Below the pieces are notes generated by a model that saw only the letters and a program-made list of their open reading frames with translations, was not told the origin of the DNA and did not search any database. A stretch of DNA of 64,000 nt from positions 264,916 through 328,915 of the forward strand of contig NZ_JAFCKP010000006.1 of assembly GCF_018130245.1 (NCBI RefSeq). The letters run 5' to 3'. The first letter of the stretch is position 1. The number at the start of each line of letters is the position of its first letter. Shown here piece after piece: positions 27,928-36,144 of this stretch. The translations under genes were made by a program, and so were the position numbers. Source of the stretch: Bradyrhizobium sp. SZCCT0231 (lineage in GTDB: Bacteria; Pseudomonadota; Alphaproteobacteria; Rhizobiales; Xanthobacteraceae).

Positions 27928-28519
27928 TCGAACCTCTGCTTATCGAGAGTGCCTGACGCTCATCGTGATGCTGAAGACTCGTCAATTCCCCGCACGGAAA
28001 GTGTTGATTGATCGCAGCGACATTGTGGCGCTGCACGCAAAACTTTTGCGGCGCACGAACGATGCGTCGTGTTGAAATACGCGGCGAAATTCGACGCGCT
28101 GAAAATGTCGTCACAGTGCTGACATACGAGCGAACCGACTGCCCTATTTTGAATCAAGTTCCGCACTCGATGCGTCTCTTCGCTCAACTTTGAGGCGCTG
28201 CGTTGCTCCCGCCGAAAGCACATCGAGTCGGCTGCGAGAATCTCTTCGGATTTCTATCTATGGGTGCGTACAAAGATTCACCGCTGAGTCATGCAGACTT
28301 GCCGCACGCTTCGGGGCAGCGATGCAATTCCTGCGGACCGATCTTGTTCCTACGGTCCGCCACGAAACAAGGTCGGCATAAAATGCCGCCCTTCTTTTGG
28401 CATGATCCGGTTGGAGAACAAGTTGCGGCCTCACCGAACTCGGGTTGTTCGTGTTGGATGGAAGCTCTCCGGTGCCGACGACTTGGGGATTTTTTCGACC
28501 ACCCGATCGATTGAGCGCC
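27928..28519 (+). promoter_or_regulatory. Divergent intergenic region between priming transferase and phosphatase genes
   Basis: About 590 bases without a gene. It contains TTTTGCGGCGCAC at 28044-28056 and GAAATTCGACGC at 28086-28097, both matching (each with one difference) sequences in the 22389-22967 region. A third GAAATTCGACGC lies at 2055-2066 before the glycosyltransferase gene at 2277. These are candidates for shared control of polysaccharide genes. Confidence 0.45.
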
Positions 28520-29257
28520 ATGAAATCTCTCGCGCGACCACACCGGTCCCTCCCCAAACCGCAATTGCCGGACGGAGTCCGCATCTATGCGATCTCGGAT
28601 ATTCACGGCTGCGCGCATTTGCTCGAGCCCATGCTGCGGGTGATCGACGCCGACGTTGCCTGCAGCCGGCCGCGCTATGCTGTCGAAGTCTTCATGGGCG
28701 ATTACATCGATCGCGGCCCGGATACCCGCGCCACCCTCGACATCCTGGTCGAACGGAGCCGCCGGGGAAATGCGGTTTTCCTCAAGGGCAATCACGAGGC
28801 CTTTCTGGTGAGGGTGTTCGAAGACCCTTCACTGTTCGAGGACTGGATTGCCTTCGGCGGGACCCAGACATTGATGTCCTACGGGCTTGCCCCGCCGGAT
28901 CTCAAGCGCGACGAGCCGGCATCGATCCTGCGCGACTTGATTCGCGCCATGCCGGCCGAGCATCTGGAATTCCTGGACAACCTGCGGCTGAGCTTCAGTT
29001 GCGGAGACTTCTTTTTCGTCCACGCCGGCGTTCGCCCCGGCGTTCCATTGGCCGAGCAGACGGAGCGCGATCTGCTCTGGATTCGCGAGGAATTCCTGCG
29101 GAGCGAGGAGCAGTTCGGCAAGTATATTGTCCATGGTCATACGCCGGTGCGCAGTGCGGAATTCATGGCCAACCGTGTCAACATCGACACCGGCGCCTAT
29201 GCCACCGGCAACCTCACCCTGATGAGCATCCAGGGAAGCCGCATGCTCGCGGTGTGA
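28520..29257 (+). CDS. Metallophosphatase, PrpA/ApaH-like serine/threonine phosphatase family
   Basis: A 245-residue calcineurin-like phosphoesterase. All metal-binding blocks are present: YAISDIHGCAH (DxH) near residue 28, VFMGDYIDRGPDT (GDxxDRG) near 60, FLKGNHEAFL (GNHE) near 90, FVHAGVRPG near 170, and VHGHTPV near 205. This set is typical of bacterial protein serine/threonine phosphatases and diadenosine tetraphosphatases. The ATG at 28520 is the first good start before the domain. In rhizobial polysaccharide loci such phosphatases sit next to exopolysaccharide genes and may counter protein phosphorylation, though the target here is unknown. Confidence 0.88.
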   Translation: MKSLARPHRSLPKPQLPDGVRIYAISDIHGCAHLLEPMLRVIDADVACSRPRYAVEVFMGDYIDRGPDTRATLDILVERSRRGNAVFLKGNHEAFLVRVFEDPSLFEDWIAFGGTQTLMSYGLAPPDLKRDEPASILRDLIRAMPAEHLEFLDNLRLSFSCGDFFFVHAGVRPGVPLAEQTERDLLWIREEFLRSEEQFGKYIVHGHTPVRSAEFMANRVNIDTGAYATGNLTLMSIQGSRMLAV

Positions 29258-29333
29258 TAGGGAGCCCACGCCTGCCACCGGCGGGTGAAATGGATTCGCA
29301 GCAACGATGGAGTGCCCTTGGTGCTATCATGCT

Positions 29334-29612
29334 CTAGTTGAGCAAAGACGGCTTCTCCAGCCGCGCACGCGTCTTGGCCATCCAGTCGCTCCAGGCTCGT
29401 TCGTGCTTGACGTAGAGTTCCACCCAACGTTCGCCATGCTTGGCCTGACCGACGCGAGCCGCCTCCCCAAGCAGGTCGGCGCCAGGGCGGGTGTCCGGCT
29501 TGTCCAGCGCTTCGAACTCGATGGTTTCCGAGATCGTCAAACCAACGAGCACGCGCTGTCCGGCACCGTCCACGATATAGCGTCGCGGCGCATCCTTCTT
29601 GGGCTCACTCAT
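29334..29612 (-). CDS. Small hypothetical protein
   Basis: A 92-residue acidic/basic soluble protein (MSEPKKDAPRRYIVDGAGQR at the start; C-terminal YVKHERAWSDWMAKTRARLE). Even codon-like composition and lack of stop codons support a real gene. No family is recognised. An ATG at 29627 is an alternative start. It converges with the phosphatase gene. Confidence 0.6.
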   Translation of the reverse strand: MSEPKKDAPRRYIVDGAGQRVLVGLTISETIEFEALDKPDTRPGADLLGEAARVGQAKHGERWVELYVKHERAWSDWMAKTRARLEKPSLLN

Positions 29613-29667
29613 TTCATCATGTCCCATCGTTTCAGTGCTGGAATGCCGCCAACGAGTGGGACGATGC

Positions 29668-29841
29668 CTAGAAGGCTCGTCGGGCGTGGCCGAACGTCGA
29701 GGTGGGAGCGGGCCGGGACGTCCGGCGTGAGGGGCCGCAGGATGCGTTCACGATTCTTCGTTGGACGCGCCAGGCGCGCAGCGCGTATCCCAGAATGAGG
29801 CCAGCACCAAAAATAAAAGCGGAGACAAACGCGGAAGTCAT
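29668..29841 (-). CDS. Possible very small membrane protein
   Basis: A 57-codon frame starting MTSAFVSAFIFGAGLILGYAL, one hydrophobic segment followed by a basic tail. AGGA precedes the ATG by about eight bases. No similarity is recognised; it could be a chance frame in a gene-poor stretch. The surrounding 29842-30225 region otherwise shows only an inverted repeat GGCCTGA/TCAGGCC near 30065. Confidence 0.35.
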   Translation of the reverse strand: MTSAFVSAFIFGAGLILGYALRAWRVQRRIVNASCGPSRRTSRPAPTSTFGHARRAF

Positions 29842-30225
29842 GGGAGTCGTCCTGGATCGTACCACTCCTATCAAGAGCGAGCAGTGTGTCGACATCATGG
29901 TTCTTGAGGACTCACGGGCGCTGAAAGATTGTTCAAAGTTGATCCCTTCTGCGCATGCAGCGCGTGCCAGATCTGCCTACCTCCGCCGCATCTCGTCTCG
30001 GCCGGCGGTGATCACCGAACGCTCTATCTGGCGACCGCTCTATATATGAGAGACGTGCTCGCGGCCTGAGACGTTCAGGCCCATCGCGGTCGAGCAGGCG
30101 TGCGTCGGCGAGACCGAGCACCTCCACGACGGGGAAATTTCGCGTCAACCGGTTAGCCCGTGCCCTTGCAACCGTCCGGAGCCCGTCGCATTATTGCGCG
30201 TCGCATTTCATGAGGGATTCATCCA

Positions 30226-30486
30226 ATGAACTTCCGCGCCGCTATTCCATCCATTGCCCTGTCCGCTCTCGGCCTCGCCTTGACGGCATCCATGGCGCCG
30301 GCTGCCGAGCTCTCCGTTGCCCCGGCACGGGCGGCCTCCGTCCAAGGCGGACTTGTGCTGTGGGATAATGTTTATCCGCCCGCGATCTATGGCCCCCAGC
30401 TTCGCCCCGCCGCAGAAGTCGCAGCCATGAAGGCACAGGCACGGCCGGTGTCCCAGCTCTGGTGGGGATATTGGTACGTGCGCTGA
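30226..30486 (+). CDS. Small secreted hypothetical protein
   Basis: An 86-residue protein with a clear signal peptide (MNFRAAIPSIALSALGLALT, cleavage near APAAE) and a mature part of about 60 residues containing GGLVLWDNVYPPAIYGP and a tryptophan/tyrosine-rich end (QLWWGYWYVR). GAGGGA precedes the ATG by nine bases. No family is recognised. A hairpin with a U-poor tail follows at 30534. Confidence 0.6.
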   Translation: MNFRAAIPSIALSALGLALTASMAPAAELSVAPARAASVQGGLVLWDNVYPPAIYGPQLRPAAEVAAMKAQARPVSQLWWGYWYVR

Positions 30487-30533
30487 CGCGCCGGAGCGAT
30501 TGGCTAACCGCAACCCAGACGCCCGCAATCATC

Positions 30534-30573
30534 AACCGCCGCGCCGAGCAAACGGTAGCGGCGGTTCTCATTT
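30534..30573 (+). terminator. Probable terminator after the small secreted protein gene
   Basis: AACCGCCGC pairs with GCGGCGGTT over nine bases around a 15-base loop and is followed by CTCATTT. The short T run makes it a moderate candidate. Confidence 0.5.
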
Positions 30574-30904
30574 GGGCTGCTGAGAAGATTGCCACGTCGG
30601 GCGCGACGGTTCGGGCCTGCATCGCCAGCCTGTCGAGCCTGACCTGATGCGCCTGATAAAAAGCCGCGTGATCCCGCGGCCAGGCCGCCACGCCGGAGAA
30701 AACGGCGACCTTTGAGTAGCTTACGAGGCGGCAGCGAAGCGCGGCGGCGACGTGAACAGGTCTCTGAACAGGAGGCGATCAGGGCTCTTACAAGGTCTTA
30801 GCAGGGCGCTAGCAGGCTCGACGCAGGCGCGAAAATCCGCACAAGGTTGAACGGCGGTATATTTGAGAGCGTCGGCCGGATTTGCCGGTGACAAGAACAA
30901 GCCA

Positions 30905-30937
30905 AACTAAAAAGAGGAGTGCAATAATGCACTCCTC
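30905..30937 (-). terminator. Rho-independent terminator of the DUF5681-type gene
   Basis: Perfect 11-pair stem (AGAGGAGTGCA with TGCACTCCTCT) with a four-base loop. On the minus strand it is followed by TTTTTAGTTT. It lies about 40 bases beyond the stop at 30978. Nothing else was found in 30574-30904. Confidence 0.85.
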
Positions 30938-30977
30938 TCGCAATCAGCTCAAAAGCGGCTGTTAGCGCCGAATCAGA

Positions 30978-31397
30978 CTAAATCGGATAATAATGCCGAT
31001 CTATAGTCTGCTTCAGCAGGCTTAGTGCCCTCTTAAATTCGTCTGTGACGTCCTCGGGGAACTGACGCAAACGGTCTTCGCTTTCGACAATGACGCGCAG
31101 ATTCTCGAGCTGCTGGTTGGCGTACTCGACGATAAACCGATCCTTCCGCTTATAATACTGTGCCATAGCGCGCGGATCGCCTGTCGCCGCCTTAAAGATC
31201 AGCTGCTTGTCTATTGCGACACGCGCAGGGACCATCTCGCGCTTATTTCCGACGACGATCGGCACCAGCGTCTCCTCGGCTTCGAAGAAGTCGCGGCGGA
31301 CCTGATCGTCCGAGATAGGATGCCGCTGCTTCCGCGGCCGCCCCCTCGGATTGCCAGTCGTCCCCTTTTCAAACTGTCCCTTACGATTACGAGCCAT
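30978..31397 (-). CDS. DUF5681-type protein
   Basis: A 139-residue protein whose N-terminus MARNRKGQFEKGTTGNPRGRP matches the KGxFxKGxSGNPxGRPxG signature of DUF5681 proteins, often encoded in phage-like and mobile regions. The rest is helical and charged. GAGGGG precedes the ATG by six bases. It is followed by a strong terminator. Function unknown; such genes often accompany terminase or ParB-methyltransferase genes, and the methyltransferase here lies 3 kb upstream on the same strand, with toxin-antitoxin debris between. Confidence 0.75.
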   Translation of the reverse strand: MARNRKGQFEKGTTGNPRGRPRKQRHPISDDQVRRDFFEAEETLVPIVVGNKREMVPARVAIDKQLIFKAATGDPRAMAQYYKRKDRFIVEYANQQLENLRVIVESEDRLRQFPEDVTDEFKRALSLLKQTIDRHYYPI

Positions 31398-32134
31398 AGT
31401 GAGCCCCTCGAGTCTTGATTGATGACTTCAGGAGGACACTGACCCAAACAAAAATGGCGTGGCCTCCGGGTTTGCCAAATCCCTGCAAGCAGGAATTTGG
31501 ACCCATCAGGCGTCACGCCATCATTTACGCACTACTTGCCCGGCTTGTGCATCACGCAAAACCCACATGGGCTCAACCGAAGCTCTGGTGCGAGGTGACT
31601 TCTTTATAGCTCAGGCCAGCGGTGTAATCAACAAATGCGAGCATTCTTGAAAAGCGCCATGCGCTGGTCGAGCTTGGGCGCTCTTCATCTCAACACATCG
31701 ATCGACATCGATGACCAGCAAACGACTCCCGAGCAGAACCTGCGAGCACGTGGAAGCGACGAACAAGAGTTGCCCAGATCGCGTCGACCGCTTGTGGTCC
31801 TCCCGCGTTCTTCGGACCCCAATCGCCGGTATGAGGGACGCCGTCGATCTCCGTGGCGCCCGTCCTTGTGTGCGCAAGGGGGAATGAGGCGTCCTGCCAT
31901 CGCAGCCGTCCCAAGCCCCAGGGCTGACGGGTCGAAGTTCCAACTCCCGCCGTCATACAGGTGCAAATGACCATAGCGGCCGCCGGCCTCGGCGCGGCGC
32001 TTTGCGACCAGCACGGCCATCGCGGCCTCTCTATCCATTCCCTGCCTTCCCGCGAATAACCAGCATGCTTCTGATTGCTTGTTTTCCATAGTACTTGCGG
32101 TACCGCGAACATCTTGCGCGATAGGAGGCATCGT
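31398..32134 (-). other. Gene-poor stretch with weak coding traces
   Basis: About 740 bases. The minus strand at 31690-32131 reads first in one frame (starting MENKQSEACWLFAGRQGMDR) and then more convincingly in another (around EIDGVPHTGDWGPKNAGG), as if a frameshift broke an old gene. I cannot name it. No intact gene is supported. Confidence 0.3.
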
Positions 32135-32746
32135 TCACGCCTGCCGATAGAGAATGATCGAAACCCCGGGAACAAGCTGGTTCAGAAAGTCGAAGTCGCC
32201 GACATTCCCTGTCAGGACGCTGGCACCTATACTGCGCGCCTGAAGATAGATCAGCGCATCGTTGAGGTATTTCCGCTCATGACCGGCCCCCTTCGGCGCG
32301 CCGCTGAGACGAACCAGCTCGCCCGCAAGCATCCCCGCTTCGCCCCACATTGCGGTGTCCGGAGCTTGCAAGCGATGCGCCGGAATGTCTTCAATCACAC
32401 CTCGTACCGCTTGCAGCACTGCACTCGTTGAGGGGTGAGCCGGATCGAGCCGCCCGAACACATGCGTTAGCTCGGCAAGGCAGACGGCCGAGTGGTGGCA
32501 CACGCGATATGTCAGCAATTCATCGACGGCGACCGGGGTGCGTGCCTGCAAGACGTCGAGATAAACGCTGGTATCGAGAATTAGCGCGCCGCCGATCAGC
32601 GGTTCGTCGGATACCCAGGCAAGCTCGACATCCGGCCGTCGCGTTATCCGCTCCGAACGCTTGTGCGGCTTCAGCCTTCGCAACGCTGCCTGGAGATCAA
32701 ATGGCAAGATCGATATCTGCCGGGATGCTTCCCTTGCGCCGGACAA
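32135..32746 (-). CDS. PIN-domain toxin (VapC-like)
   Basis: A protein of up to 203 residues with a PIN-type ribonuclease domain: the first acidic residue in GALILDTSVYLDVL near residue 57, and the C-terminal block NDALIYLQARSIGASVLTGN followed by VGDFDFLNQL carrying the further acidic residues. These enzymes cut RNA and are held inactive by their antitoxin. An extra N-terminal region of about 50 residues precedes the domain. The ATG at 32746 overlaps the antitoxin gene by 50 bases; a TTG about 39 bases downstream is another possible start. Partner of the gene at 32697-33005; the module looks intact. Confidence 0.78.
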   Translation of the reverse strand: MSGAREASRQISILPFDLQAALRRLKPHKRSERITRRPDVELAWVSDEPLIGGALILDTSVYLDVLQARTPVAVDELLTYRVCHHSAVCLAELTHVFGRLDPAHPSTSAVLQAVRGVIEDIPAHRLQAPDTAMWGEAGMLAGELVRLSGAPKGAGHERKYLNDALIYLQARSIGASVLTGNVGDFDFLNQLVPGVSIILYRQA

Positions 32747-33005
32747 GACGCGCGCCGAAGTCGTCTTCGAGCGCCAAACGCGACAGGGCGAGCTCCAAAA
32801 GTTCGGTATCAGAAGATACGTGAGCCCGTTTCTTAGCAGCTTCGATCAGGCCTGCCGGCACGCGGCCGGACAAGCGCGTGTTCTTGGCCTCACCGAGCAG
32901 CCCGACGGCGCGCGCCTGCTCAAGCACAAGCCGGTTGCGCTTAAGGGCGATCTGCTCCTCGGTCTCTGTCGACGTGCGGGTCCGCACAACCATGGCAATC
33001 TCCAA
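32697..33005 (-). CDS. Antitoxin partner of the PIN-domain toxin
   Basis: A 102-residue protein with a central segment SGRVPAGLIEAAKKRAHVSS followed by DTELLELALSRLALEDDFG, which resembles a ribbon-helix-helix DNA-binding fold, and a C-terminal extension with basic GARLVRRKGSIPADIDLAI likely to bind the toxin. Its stop lies inside the toxin gene, the usual coupled order of antitoxin before toxin. Expected to neutralise the toxin and repress the operon. Confidence 0.72.
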   Translation of the reverse strand: MEIAMVVRTRTSTETEEQIALKRNRLVLEQARAVGLLGEAKNTRLSGRVPAGLIEAAKKRAHVSSDTELLELALSRLALEDDFGARLVRRKGSIPADIDLAI

Positions 33006-33164
33006 CGTTCAACAAAAGATAGCTATTGTTCAACGGCTTCGCAAGGCCGGAAACAAGAGGTTGCGCTCGGCGTGCGCCCACCGGGCCATCGCTGCTGCAA
33101 CATCAATCGGCTGTTTCGCCCTGAGGCCGGCGCGGGATGTTCAACAGGATCGAGGCTCGCGGCT

Positions 33165-33235
33165 TGGCATCGGGCTGGCTGCTCGGCCATGAAATTCCTT
33201 GCTGGTGCGTGGCCCTTCCAAACAAGTGGTCCCCC
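33165..33235 (-). pseudogene. Remnant of an AbrB-type vapB antitoxin 3' end
   Basis: The segment aligns by eye with the 3' part of the intact antitoxin gene at 33822-34061: both hold CTTCCAAA, a CCTTGCTG stretch, and CATGAAAT in the same order, with small insertions and deletions. No open frame for the full antitoxin remains. It directly abuts the vapC remnant, suggesting shuffled toxin-antitoxin debris. Confidence 0.65.
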
Positions 33236-33239
33236 GGAC

Positions 33240-33318
33240 GACTAGCGATCGCAATGCGCCGCGCTGTGGATCGGCTTCATCGCACAGGATGGGATGAGCC
33301 AAGGGGGGCAATGATCAT
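33240..33318 (-). pseudogene. Remnant of a vapC toxin 5' end
   Basis: It follows the broken vapB gene with an ATGA overlap at 33315-33318, the usual vapBC arrangement. The start frame soon fails, but after a shift the sequence reads ILCDEADPQRGALRS, close to the ILFDEADRQRCA block near the N-terminus of VapC proteins. Everything after that is lost. Confidence 0.65.
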
Positions 33319-33569
33319 CGGGGCAGTCCGCGCTCGTCATAGAGCAGATCGCCGTGGTCGGTCGAGCGGGTACGGTTCTTTCAAGTGTCGATGCAATCCC
33401 GGCCGATCGCCAGCAAGCGATCCGATAGGCCTACGCCTTGCTCGCGGCGAACCCGCTCCAGCCGCTCACGAACAGCGTTCGTGACAGCAGCTGTAAGTGA
33501 CTCCCCGGTCCGCTGGGCAAGCTCTGTCGCCAACTGATGCGCTTGTGGGCTTTTGATGTTTAAGCTCAT
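33315..33569 (-). pseudogene. Broken vapB antitoxin (Rv0623/PSK type)
   Basis: The frame from ATG at 33569 reads [20 protein letters not shown] and continues to GRDCIDT before a stop at 33381, 62 codons, shorter than the usual 80-85. Beyond the stop the expected C-terminus is still visible: HLKEPY in another frame, then TDHGDLLYDERGLPR back in the first frame, ending at 33315. Two small compensating indels thus break the gene. The family is a common vapB antitoxin paired with a PIN toxin, whose remnant follows. Confidence 0.82.
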
Positions 33570-33659
33570 TTTCTACCTTCTACCCGACAAACCAGCGCAT
33601 TCAAGTCTCTGATACATCGCTAGTTTGCTTGGGCCGGTTTGAGAACCTCAACGGCAGCC

Positions 33660-33812
33660 CTACTGAAGCACTGCTCGACGTCCGCGAAGGTCCCGGGTCA
33701 CGACCATAGTCGCAGCGTGTTCCGTGTAGGCCTGCCAACGGCTGATGGCGACATCGACATAGAGCGGGTCGAGCTCGATCGCGGCTCGCTCAACGGCACT
33801 TCTCGCGCAGGT
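33660..33812 (-). pseudogene. Broken duplicate of the DNA methyltransferase 3' end
   Basis: About 150 bases closely match the last 50 codons of the methyltransferase gene at 34205-35515, down to the CAG-TAG ending. It still reads AIELDPLYVDVAISRWQAYT, versus AIELDPLYVDVAIRRWQTYT in the intact gene, then loses frame near the end. It follows directly on the orphan vapB gene and takes the place of the expected toxin gene. Confidence 0.88.
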
Positions 33813-33821
33813 CGATGTAGG

Positions 33822-34061
33822 TCAACATCCAAACGGCTCACGCTTCTCGGCTGGAGGCTGCTCGCGCTCCGTCATGAAATCCTTGCTGACGCCTGGTCCG
33901 CTTCCAAATAGATCGTCCCACCGCTTGCCTTGAGGCACGATCAGGCGGCTCCGGCCGATCTTCAAAATATCAACGTGATGCACGCTCGCTGGAAACGCGA
34001 CTGCTTTGGGCAGCCGGACCGCCTGAGTGCGGTGGCTGGTGAAAACCGTGGAACGGGTCAT
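33822..34061 (-). CDS. Orphan AbrB-type VapB antitoxin
   Basis: A 79-residue antitoxin of the AbrB/MazE-like VapB type: TVFTSHRTQAVRLPKAVAFP is the DNA-binding swapped-hairpin part, RLIVPQGKRWDDLFGSGPG leads to the toxin-binding tail with EREQPPAEKREP. No vapC follows; instead a short out-of-frame stretch and the duplicated methyltransferase end. The gene is thus an orphan and may act alone as a repressor or be a leftover. Confidence 0.8.
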   Translation of the reverse strand: MTRSTVFTSHRTQAVRLPKAVAFPASVHHVDILKIGRSRLIVPQGKRWDDLFGSGPGVSKDFMTEREQPPAEKREPFGC

Positions 34062-34204
34062 GGAACAAGCCTATCCAATCGGGATATACGCACCTGAAAC
34101 GACGAATTTTGCAAGCAGCAACTTGCCTTTGGGGCATCAGGCAACACTCCGGAGCACATGTTTGCTGCGCGAAGCCAGCACCCGTCAATTGTGGAGATTT
34201 CGTC

Positions 34205-34366
34205 CTACTGAAGGGGATCACCGCGACGCTGCTCGACCTCCGCGAAGGTCTCCCCTGTTACCGCCATAGTCGCAGCCTGCCCGGTATAGGTCTGCCAACG
34301 GCGGATGGCGACGTCGACATAGAGGGGATCGAGCTCAATCGCGCGAGCCCGCCTGCGGCACTTCTG
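34205..34366 (-). repeat. Direct repeat: intact copy of the methyltransferase 3' end
   Basis: This segment and 33660-33812 form an imperfect direct repeat of about 150 bases, in the same orientation, flanking the orphan vapB gene. Such flanking repeats suggest that the antitoxin segment arrived by, or produced, a tandem duplication. Confidence 0.8.
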
Positions 34367-35515
34367 CGCAGCCATGATGGTCGTGCCGGATCCGGAGAAG
34401 GGGTCGAGCACGATGTCGCCGCGACGCGAACAATCCTTGATGGCGTCGATCACCAGCGCGGTCGGCTTCACCGTCGGGTGCATCTCGAGCTCGCTCGCAC
34501 GGCTCGCGCTAAAGCCGTTGATGCCGGCGTAGTCCCAGACATTGGTGCGATAGCGGCCGTGCTTGCCGAGCTCGATCGTGTTCACGTGCGCCCCCTGCCC
34601 CACCTTGTAGACGAACACCAGCTCATGCTTGGAACGGTAGAACGAGCCCATGCCGCCGTTGCTCTTGTTCCAGACGCACAGGTTCTTCAGCTCGGAGTAG
34701 ACGCCCCCGGCCGCCTTCAGCACCTCGTCCATATGCCGCCAATCCATGCAGATGAAATGGATGGCGCCATCCACGCTCGCCTGCGCCATATTGCCGAACA
34801 CCACAGCCAGGAAGCCGGCAAACTCCAAAGAGCTCATCTCACCAGAGGCCATCTTGAATTCGCGGTGCTTGACCGCGCCGAGCCCGCTGACATGCCCGTC
34901 GATCGGCACGTTGTAGGGCGGGTCGGTGAACACCAGGCGCGCCTGTTCGCCATCCATCACATCGGCGAAGGAGGCGGCATCGCAGGCGTCGCCGCACAGC
35001 AGGCGATGCTCTCCCAACACCCAGAGATCACCGAGCCGCGAGACCGGATCTGACTGAACGGCCGGAACGAGATCGCTTCGGTCAGGCTTCTCGCGCGCCG
35101 CTTCTCCGTCCACCAACAGGTCGATCTCGGCGGTCTCAAAACCGGTCACCTCCACATCGAAATTGATCTCGACCCCCATCAGCTCGCGCCAGAGCTCGCG
35201 CAGCTGGTCCATGTCCCAGTCCGAGTTCAGCGCGATCTTGTTGTCGGCGAGCGAGAACGCGATCTTCTGCGCGGCGGTCAAATGGCCGACCCGCAGCACC
35301 GGCACCCGTTCCAGCCCGGCCATCCGCGCGCCCTCGACCCGGCCATGACCGACCAGGATCATGCCCTCCTCATCCACCACAACGATGCTGTTGAAGCCGA
35401 ACTCGCGGATCGAGGCCGCGATCTGATGCAGCTGCTTGCGCGAATGCCGCCTGGCGTTGGCCGGGTTCGGCTTCAGCTCGGCAATGGGCAGGTGGTCGAC
35501 GCGGAAATCACTCAT
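34205..35515 (-). CDS. DNA N6-adenine/N4-cytosine methyltransferase with N-terminal ParB-like domain
   Basis: A 436-residue protein. Residues about 1-100 are a ParB/sulfiredoxin-like domain (LKPNPANARRHSRKQLHQIA, ILVGHGRVEGARMAG). The methyltransferase part has the catalytic DPPYNVP near residue 197 and the S-adenosylmethionine site DPFSGSGTT near 369, the beta-class order. No restriction enzyme gene is recognisable beside it, so it looks like an orphan methyltransferase of the phage or mobile-element kind. I start it at the ATG at 35515 rather than 35542 because MSDFRVDHLPI begins the domain. Its 3' end is duplicated at 33660. Confidence 0.9.
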   Translation of the reverse strand: MSDFRVDHLPIAELKPNPANARRHSRKQLHQIAASIREFGFNSIVVVDEEGMILVGHGRVEGARMAGLERVPVLRVGHLTAAQKIAFSLADNKIALNSDWDMDQLRELWRELMGVEINFDVEVTGFETAEIDLLVDGEAAREKPDRSDLVPAVQSDPVSRLGDLWVLGEHRLLCGDACDAASFADVMDGEQARLVFTDPPYNVPIDGHVSGLGAVKHREFKMASGEMSSLEFAGFLAVVFGNMAQASVDGAIHFICMDWRHMDEVLKAAGGVYSELKNLCVWNKSNGGMGSFYRSKHELVFVYKVGQGAHVNTIELGKHGRYRTNVWDYAGINGFSASRASELEMHPTVKPTALVIDAIKDCSRRGDIVLDPFSGSGTTIMAAQKCRRRARAIELDPLYVDVAIRRWQTYTGQAATMAVTGETFAEVEQRRGDPLQ

Positions 35516-35620
35516 GAGACCTCTCCAGCAGTCAGGCCTCAACTATATCATCATCTATCAATATACTTCAAACACACTCGCCCAATAGACGACCCGCGAT
35601 CGCGGCATTGGTTAATCCGA

Positions 35621-36136
35621 TCACCCCTTGATCGTGATCTCGATATCTTCGGGCCGCACGCCAAAGGTGGCGGCCAACGCTTTCTTCGCCTCGGCGATGG
35701 TCAGCCCTCTCCGCGCCTCATCAGAGCCGGTTGGCCGCGCGTCGGGCACCGGTTGAAACTTCAGCCGCTTGAGCTGAATCCCGAGCTGCTTCAAGCCGAT
35801 ATAAGCGACCGGGTTGCGCAGCTCCTTGCGCCAGACCTCCGCAACGGCAATGTCGGCGAACTCCGAGATTCCGATGTGGAAACGAGCCTGCCCTCGCGAG
35901 TTCTTGGTCTCATCGAGTGGCGCGAGCAATGAAATCCGGCCGACCAGGAATGCGGCCCGAGCCGGAACGCCCTCGGCCTTGTTATCCCAGTCTTGCCGCC
36001 TGCAGCAAACAAGATAGGGGCATTGCTCGACACTCTTGGGACTGAGGACCCAGCCCCGGGACCCCGCATGCCTCAGGATCTCTTGCCGCGTCTCGGAGGT
36101 AAAGACGACTACTGCGGCGTCATCGGCTTTGGTCAT
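35621..36136 (-). CDS. Hypothetical protein between methyltransferase and TetR-type regulator genes
   Basis: A 171-residue soluble protein (MTKADDAAVVVFTSETRQEI at the start; C-terminal region with SDEARRGLTIAEAKKALAAT then FGVRPEDIEITIKG). No domain is named by me. A TTG at 36148 would overlap the upstream stop by four bases, while the ATG at 36136 lies nine bases past it; either could be used. Together with the neighbours it forms a minus-strand operon of regulator, unknown and methyltransferase genes. Confidence 0.68.
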   Translation of the reverse strand: MTKADDAAVVVFTSETRQEILRHAGSRGWVLSPKSVEQCPYLVCCRRQDWDNKAEGVPARAAFLVGRISLLAPLDETKNSRGQARFHIGISEFADIAVAEVWRKELRNPVAYIGLKQLGIQLKRLKFQPVPDARPTGSDEARRGLTIAEAKKALAATFGVRPEDIEITIKG

Positions 36137-36144
36137 GCTCGGTC

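Noticed and set aside
30050-30090. Inverted repeat GGCCTGA/TCAGGCC as terminator
   Set aside because: No T-tract follows on either strand and no convincing gene ends beside it.
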